Below the pieces are notes generated by a model. The model was given only the letters and a program-made list of their open reading frames with translations, was not told the DNA's origin and did not search any database. From Deltaproteobacteria bacterium (GTDB lineage: Bacteria > Desulfobacterota > GWC2-55-46): a stretch of 36,717 bases of DNA. Positions 33,550 to 36,717 of the stretch are shown piece after piece. Position numbers and translations under genes: made by a program. Within the stretch, counting starts at the first letter, position 1, and each line of letters opens with the position of its first letter. The stretch is from contig JACPGB010000038.1 in the NCBI GenBank assembly GCA_016182655.1, positions 1-36,717 of the forward strand, read 5' to 3'.

Positions 33550-34671
33550 CTACTTCGCCGCCGCCTTGCCGCCCCTTACTTCCCTTACGGAGTAGTCGGC
33601 GTTCATTATGTCGCCGTTGGCGTCAAAGGTATAGTTGTCCGCTATGCCCTTGTAATCGGCCACATTGTAGATGCCTTTTTTTATGAGGTCGGTGTCTGTC
33701 CCGGCGGTCTCCATGACCGAGGCGAGTATCTTTAGCGCGTCGTAGGCGCGCGGCGCGTAGACGTTTATCTCCTTGCCGCCTGTCTTTTTGTTCATCGCCT
33801 CCACGAACGCCTGCGGATAGGCCTTGTTCGCGGGCTCAAGGTACATGGCCCCTTCGCCGTCGGCCTTTGCGCTCTCCCAGATATTCGGGTCGCTCCAGGC
33901 GTCCGCCCCGAAGACCGGGGCCTTTATGCCAAGCTCCCTCATCTGCTTTAGACCCACGATAGTGCCTTCCGTGTAGCTGACGAAGTATACGAGCTCGGGG
34001 TTGGCGGCCTTTATCTTCACGAGCTGGCCGCGTAGGTCCCTGCTGTCCTGCGGAAAGGACTCTTCAGCGGCTATCTCGCCGCCGAGCTTCACGAACTCGG
34101 CCTTGAAAGAGTCGTTCACGCCGAGGCACCAGTCCGAGAGGCATTTGAGGAGCGCGACGCGGTTCTTATTGAGCTTCGTTTTAACGTACCTTGCGGCGTA
34201 GACGCCCTGAAAGGAGTCGGAGGGCACGTTCCTGAAGATGTAGTCGCCCGCGTTTGTTATGCCGGGGTTGGTCGAACCGGCTGATAATAGTATCACCTTC
34301 GACTTTTCGGCGAGCGGCGCCATGGCGAGCGTCTCCGAGGAGCAGAACCCGCCCATGATCGCCGTCACCCTGTCTATATTGATGAGCTTGTTGACGGCGT
34401 TGGCGGCCTCCTTGGGGTCGCATTTGCCGTCCTCGTAGACGACCTCTATCTTTTTGCCCTTTACGCCGCCGGAAGAGTTTATCTCGTCGCTCGCGAGCTC
34501 GACGGCCGCCTTCATGTTCTCGCCTATATAGGCGATGTCGCCCGTCAACGGCCCGACCGAGCCTATCCTTATTGTGTTCTCCTCCCCGGCTTCTTTGCCG
34601 GACTTCGAGCACCCGGCCGCGAACGTTAGAACAACGAGTACGCCGAAGACGGCCTTCAGGGTCTTTTTCAT
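33550..34671 (-). CDS. livK: Branched-chain amino acid ABC transporter substrate-binding lipoprotein
   Basis: 373 residues of the LivJ/LivK periplasmic-binding family (peripla_BP_6). The lipoprotein signal is MKKTLKAVFGVLVVLTFAAGC (lipidation at Cys21). The body is typical: IRIGSVGPLTGDIAYIGENMKAAVELASDEINSSGG, GKKIEVVYEDGKCDPKEAANAVNKLI, TAIMGGFCSSETLAMAPLAEKSKVILLSAGSTNPGI and the two-lobe hinge region. It delivers Leu, Ile, Val or a related ligand to LivHM. Promoter elements TTGATT, 17 bases, TAATTT (34702-34730) lie 31 bases upstream. Confidence 0.93.
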   Translation of the reverse strand: MKKTLKAVFGVLVVLTFAAGCSKSGKEAGEENTIRIGSVGPLTGDIAYIGENMKAAVELASDEINSSGGVKGKKIEVVYEDGKCDPKEAANAVNKLINIDRVTAIMGGFCSSETLAMAPLAEKSKVILLSAGSTNPGITNAGDYIFRNVPSDSFQGVYAARYVKTKLNKNRVALLKCLSDWCLGVNDSFKAEFVKLGGEIAAEESFPQDSRDLRGQLVKIKAANPELVYFVSYTEGTIVGLKQMRELGIKAPVFGADAWSDPNIWESAKADGEGAMYLEPANKAYPQAFVEAMNKKTGGKEINVYAPRAYDALKILASVMETAGTDTDLIKKGIYNVADYKGIADNYTFDANGDIMNADYSVREVRGGKAAAK

Positions 34672-34701
34672 GGTTCTTCCTTTGTCAGCGATAATCCTGA
34701 A

Positions 34702-34730
34702 AAATTATCATAACAACGGGGCGGAATCAA
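34702..34730 (-). promoter_or_regulatory. Probable promoter of livK
   Basis: TTGATT (34725-34730), 17-base spacer, TAATTT (34702-34707) on the minus strand. Confidence 0.5.
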
Positions 34731-34754
34731 TTCAGAAGTGCGCTCGGGGCTTGA

Positions 34755-34790
34755 AAAACAAAAGGGCCGCTCGCGCGGCCCTTTTTCATT
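34755..34790. terminator. Bidirectional intrinsic terminator
   Basis: A 10-bp perfect stem (AAAGGGCCGC with GCGGCCCTTT, TCGC loop) has TTTGTTTTT on the minus strand and TTTTTCATTTTTTTT on the plus strand. On the minus strand it ends the RHS-locus transcript and overlaps the end of the 34786-34950 remnant. Confidence 0.8.
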
Positions 34791-34950
34791 TTTTTTGGCG
34801 TCCCAACTTTAAAATCCTGCACTTCTCGGAAAGCTTCCTGTGAAGGGCGACGTAGGTGAAGTTGTCCTGCTTAAGGTCTACATAGGTTATGTTGGTAAGC
34901 CTGCCTGCGGCGTAGGTGATGAAGGGAAGGCGGTTGGAGCTATTCAGTTG
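34786..34950 (-). pseudogene. Decayed C-terminal gene fragment of unknown family
   Basis: A 54-codon open stretch with no start codon ends in TGA at 34786-34788. It reads LNSSNRLPFITYAAGRLTN, then ITYVDLKQDNFTYVALHRKL and SEKCRILKLGRQKK. The frame continues across a TGA at 34951-34953 into VAPFVAYVTHAL, which resembles the same motif, so the stop probably interrupts a once longer gene. Four loose copies of an (F/I)xxY-type unit are visible. I do not recognise the protein. It is GC-richer than the AT-rich gene upstream, so it belongs to older chromosomal sequence or an earlier cassette. Confidence 0.45.
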
Positions 34951-34993
34951 TCAAAGGGCGTGGGTGACATAGGCCACGAATGGTGCTACGCGA

Positions 34994-35365
34994 CTAATTA
35001 AAATAGTCTTTCTTTTTTATAAGATAAAAAATTATAAAAATATAAAAAAACATAAAAATTATTCTAAAAACGGATGTATATGGATATTGTTCTGGAACTA
35101 AAATTTGATTGGCAACATGATCGAAAAAATAAAAAATATGAATCCCTATGTAAGCTTTCCAGGCCAGCATTTTTAACTTTAGCAAACCAAAGCCAATAAG
35201 AATGGAAACCAAACTGCTTGCTAAAATAAATACTTCTACAAAGGTCCCGGAGAATTGCTTTCCAAATAAATACAAAAAATCAGGGTAATCATTAAAAAGT
35301 AAAATTATTGAGCCGTAGATGTCTAAAATTGCTAAAATTGTGACGCCAACAGGACGTTTTCTCAT
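34994..35365 (-). CDS. Four-helix membrane protein, candidate RHS immunity protein
   Basis: 123 residues with four hydrophobic helices (about 7-25, 40-62, 66-88, 98-115) and a basic C-terminus (IKKKDYFN). MRKRPVGVTILAILDIYGSI at the start is common in small bacterial membrane proteins of unknown function. It overlaps the stop of the RHS gene by four bases (ATGA), so it is translationally coupled to it. It is strikingly AT-rich compared with the rest of the window, a sign of recent transfer together with the RHS tip. In polymorphic toxin loci the gene directly after the toxin is normally the immunity gene, and membrane-acting toxins have membrane immunity proteins; the role here is inferred from that position. 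Confidence 0.75.
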   Translation of the reverse strand: MRKRPVGVTILAILDIYGSIILLFNDYPDFLYLFGKQFSGTFVEVFILASSLVSILIGFGLLKLKMLAWKAYIGIHIFYFFDHVANQILVPEQYPYTSVFRIIFMFFYIFIIFYLIKKKDYFN

Positions 35366-36717
35366 TTGTTATCCAAATGACACTCTGGCGCTGTACATTC
35401 TTTATAGCAGTTATAACTCGCAGGAATCAACGGTACGATGGCCATTGCTTTGCAGTACTTATTTACACTATCTGCAAAGGCAGCCACTTCCGGTACTCCA
35501 GCAAATTGCATGAGTGATAAATTTAAATTATCACAAAACATTGTTCTGCTTTTATAGTCTATGTAATCTTCCGTATTTTGAACGCAGTTTATAACGCAAG
35601 GCAGATTCTTGCCTACCTCTCTTGGGAATCTGACCGTCATATCTGTCACACCTTCTCCGAAATGAGCAAGATCGTCTTGTATCCGTTGTATCAAGTCATT
35701 TTTTTCTTTATCCGACAGTTCACCAAATCCCATGAAACCAGATAATCCTTTCGGATCTTTTCTATTAATTGAATTTTGAGAGGCATAACTATAAAGATTA
35801 TCATCCCCACCTGCAAACCCAATCGGGTCCTCCTGCGTATACCTTCCGGTATTCGGGTCATAATAGCGGTTCCAGTTATAATGGAAGCCGGTTTCTTCAT
35901 CAAGATACTGGCCGGGGAATCTGAGGTTGTTTGTGACGGTTGCGACTTGTACCTCGGCATTGCCAAATGCAGTATACGTCGCGCTCCAGACCGTGTTGCC
36001 GTTGATGTCGGTGAGTCTTTGAGGCGTGCCAAGGTGGTCGTTCTGGTAGAAGTAATAATTGCCCCCCTCCGCCATGAAGACGGGGTCTGTGCCCCAGGTT
36101 GATCCGGGCTTCCAGCCGTAGCCCTTGCTTAAATTGCCGTTCTGGTCGTACTCGCCTATGAGCCCTTCATCGCTGTAAAGGTAGTAGGTCTCCCCCTCCC
36201 CCGCGCCCCCTGTTATGGTCTTCTTTACCCTCCTGCCGAATGGGTCGTAGGTATAGGTCGCGATCCTTCCGTCAGGAAGCGTTACCCTCTCAAGCCTGTT
36301 TCTGGAATTATAATAGTATTCCGTCGTTCCGAATGTCAAGCCCGTTGGGGCTGAGTTGTCAAGGGTGCGGTTACCCGTGGGGTCATAGGTAAACGACTCA
36401 GATATAGCGGGGCTTACGGCGCTCGTCAGCTGGTAGGTCGTGTCGTAATTGTAGGAGTAATTGCCTTGCTCGGTGTTTTTAGATGTGATATTGCCGATGT
36501 TATCGAAGCCGTAATTGTAATCAGAAAGGGTCGTCGTCCCCTGCTTCGTCGTAATGTAAGTGAGCCACGAGTTTGCGTTGTACTGGTAGTCGGTCGTGAT
36601 GCCGTTCGGAAGCGTCGAACTTACGAGCCTGTCCAATTGATAATTCAGGGCTATCGTATTCCCATTGAAACTTATGCCCGTGGGCTGATTGTTAAGGCGG
36701 TATGTGTAAGAGTACAC
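35362..36717 (-). CDS. RHS repeat protein, C-terminal part with variable cysteine-rich tip
   Basis: 451 codons; the gene starts outside the window. YD-repeats fill the first half (for example NGITTDYQYNANSWLTYIT, ESFTYDPTGNRTLDNSAPTG, GRIATYTYDPFGRRVKK). The RHS core follows: YFYQNDHLGTPQRLTDINGN, RFPGQYLDEETGFHYNWNRY, YDPNTGRYTQEDPIGFAGGD and the hyperconserved end DNLYSYASQNSINRKDPKGL. Beyond it, about 125 residues form a variable C-terminal tip with seven Cys (CVINC, FC, YC, NCYKEC, PEC) and a hydrophobic AMAIVPLIPA segment. I do not recognise the tip. RHS shells encapsulate and release such tips as toxins in competition between bacteria. DNA composition drops to AT-rich exactly in the tip. 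Confidence 0.92.
   Translation of the reverse strand: MYSYTYRLNNQPTGISFNGNTIALNYQLDRLVSSTLPNGITTDYQYNANSWLTYITTKQGTTTLSDYNYGFDNIGNITSKNTEQGNYSYNYDTTYQLTSAVSPAISESFTYDPTGNRTLDNSAPTGLTFGTTEYYYNSRNRLERVTLPDGRIATYTYDPFGRRVKKTITGGAGEGETYYLYSDEGLIGEYDQNGNLSKGYGWKPGSTWGTDPVFMAEGGNYYFYQNDHLGTPQRLTDINGNTVWSATYTAFGNAEVQVATVTNNLRFPGQYLDEETGFHYNWNRYYDPNTGRYTQEDPIGFAGGDDNLYSYASQNSINRKDPKGLSGFMGFGELSDKEKNDLIQRIQDDLAHFGEGVTDMTVRFPREVGKNLPCVINCVQNTEDYIDYKSRTMFCDNLNLSLMQFAGVPEVAAFADSVNKYCKAMAIVPLIPASYNCYKECTAPECHLDNK

Overview
The window is a GC-rich, tightly packed chromosomal segment from a Gram-negative bacterium. Outer-membrane lipoprotein trafficking (LolA), several predicted lipoproteins and c-type cytochromes, sigma-54 promoters, c-di-GMP-type proteins (PilZ, YajQ) and heavy use of AGG and ATA codons at high GC suggest Desulfobacterota or Nitrospirota-like relatives. 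That placement is an inference from gene content, not a phylogenetic result.

Layout. Positions 1-160 hold the tail of a RadC-like gene. 541-2715 is a membrane PAS-PAS hybrid histidine kinase whose receiver domain has an apparent in-frame deletion. 2876-5575 carries a monohaem cytochrome, an unrecognised 142-aa protein behind a near-perfect sigma-54 promoter, and a probable outer-membrane protein. 5583-9110 (minus) holds a TMTC-like membrane protein, a D,D-carboxypeptidase, a DUF4412-like protein and a universal stress protein. 9423-12970 has small genes (a 32-aa membrane peptide, a zinc ribbon, a small lipoprotein), a cupin gene with a frameshift, a class III adenylate cyclase and a DUF72 gene. 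13343-15406 is a chemoreceptor with its own sigma-54 promoter. 15601-15771 holds an isolated CRISPR-type repeat and tRNA-Phe.

15920-22277 (minus) is a housekeeping run: dCTP deaminase, ftsK, lolA, yajQ, prmA, rsmE, with a palindromic repeat element between ftsK and lolA. 22523-26097 has a PilZ gene, then ftsB, a nitrilase-family gene and argS. 26173-30908 (minus) is the most interesting block. It is a mostly overlapping five-gene cluster: a lipoprotein sugar dehydrogenase, a lipoprotein cytochrome c, myo-inositol-1-phosphate synthase, an EboE-like TIM-barrel protein and an EboB/TatD-like metal hydrolase. It resembles part of an ebo cluster joined to a periplasmic oxidation module.

31294-34671 contains initiator tRNA, the tail of a tyrosine integrase running into a truncated livM, then livH, a field of dispersed repeats, and livK. 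34786-36717 is an AT-richer RHS locus: the end of an RHS protein with a cysteine-rich variable tip, an overlapping four-helix membrane protein that may be its immunity partner, and a decayed gene tail. At least three intergenic repeat loci share a repeat family with roughly 88-bp spacing.
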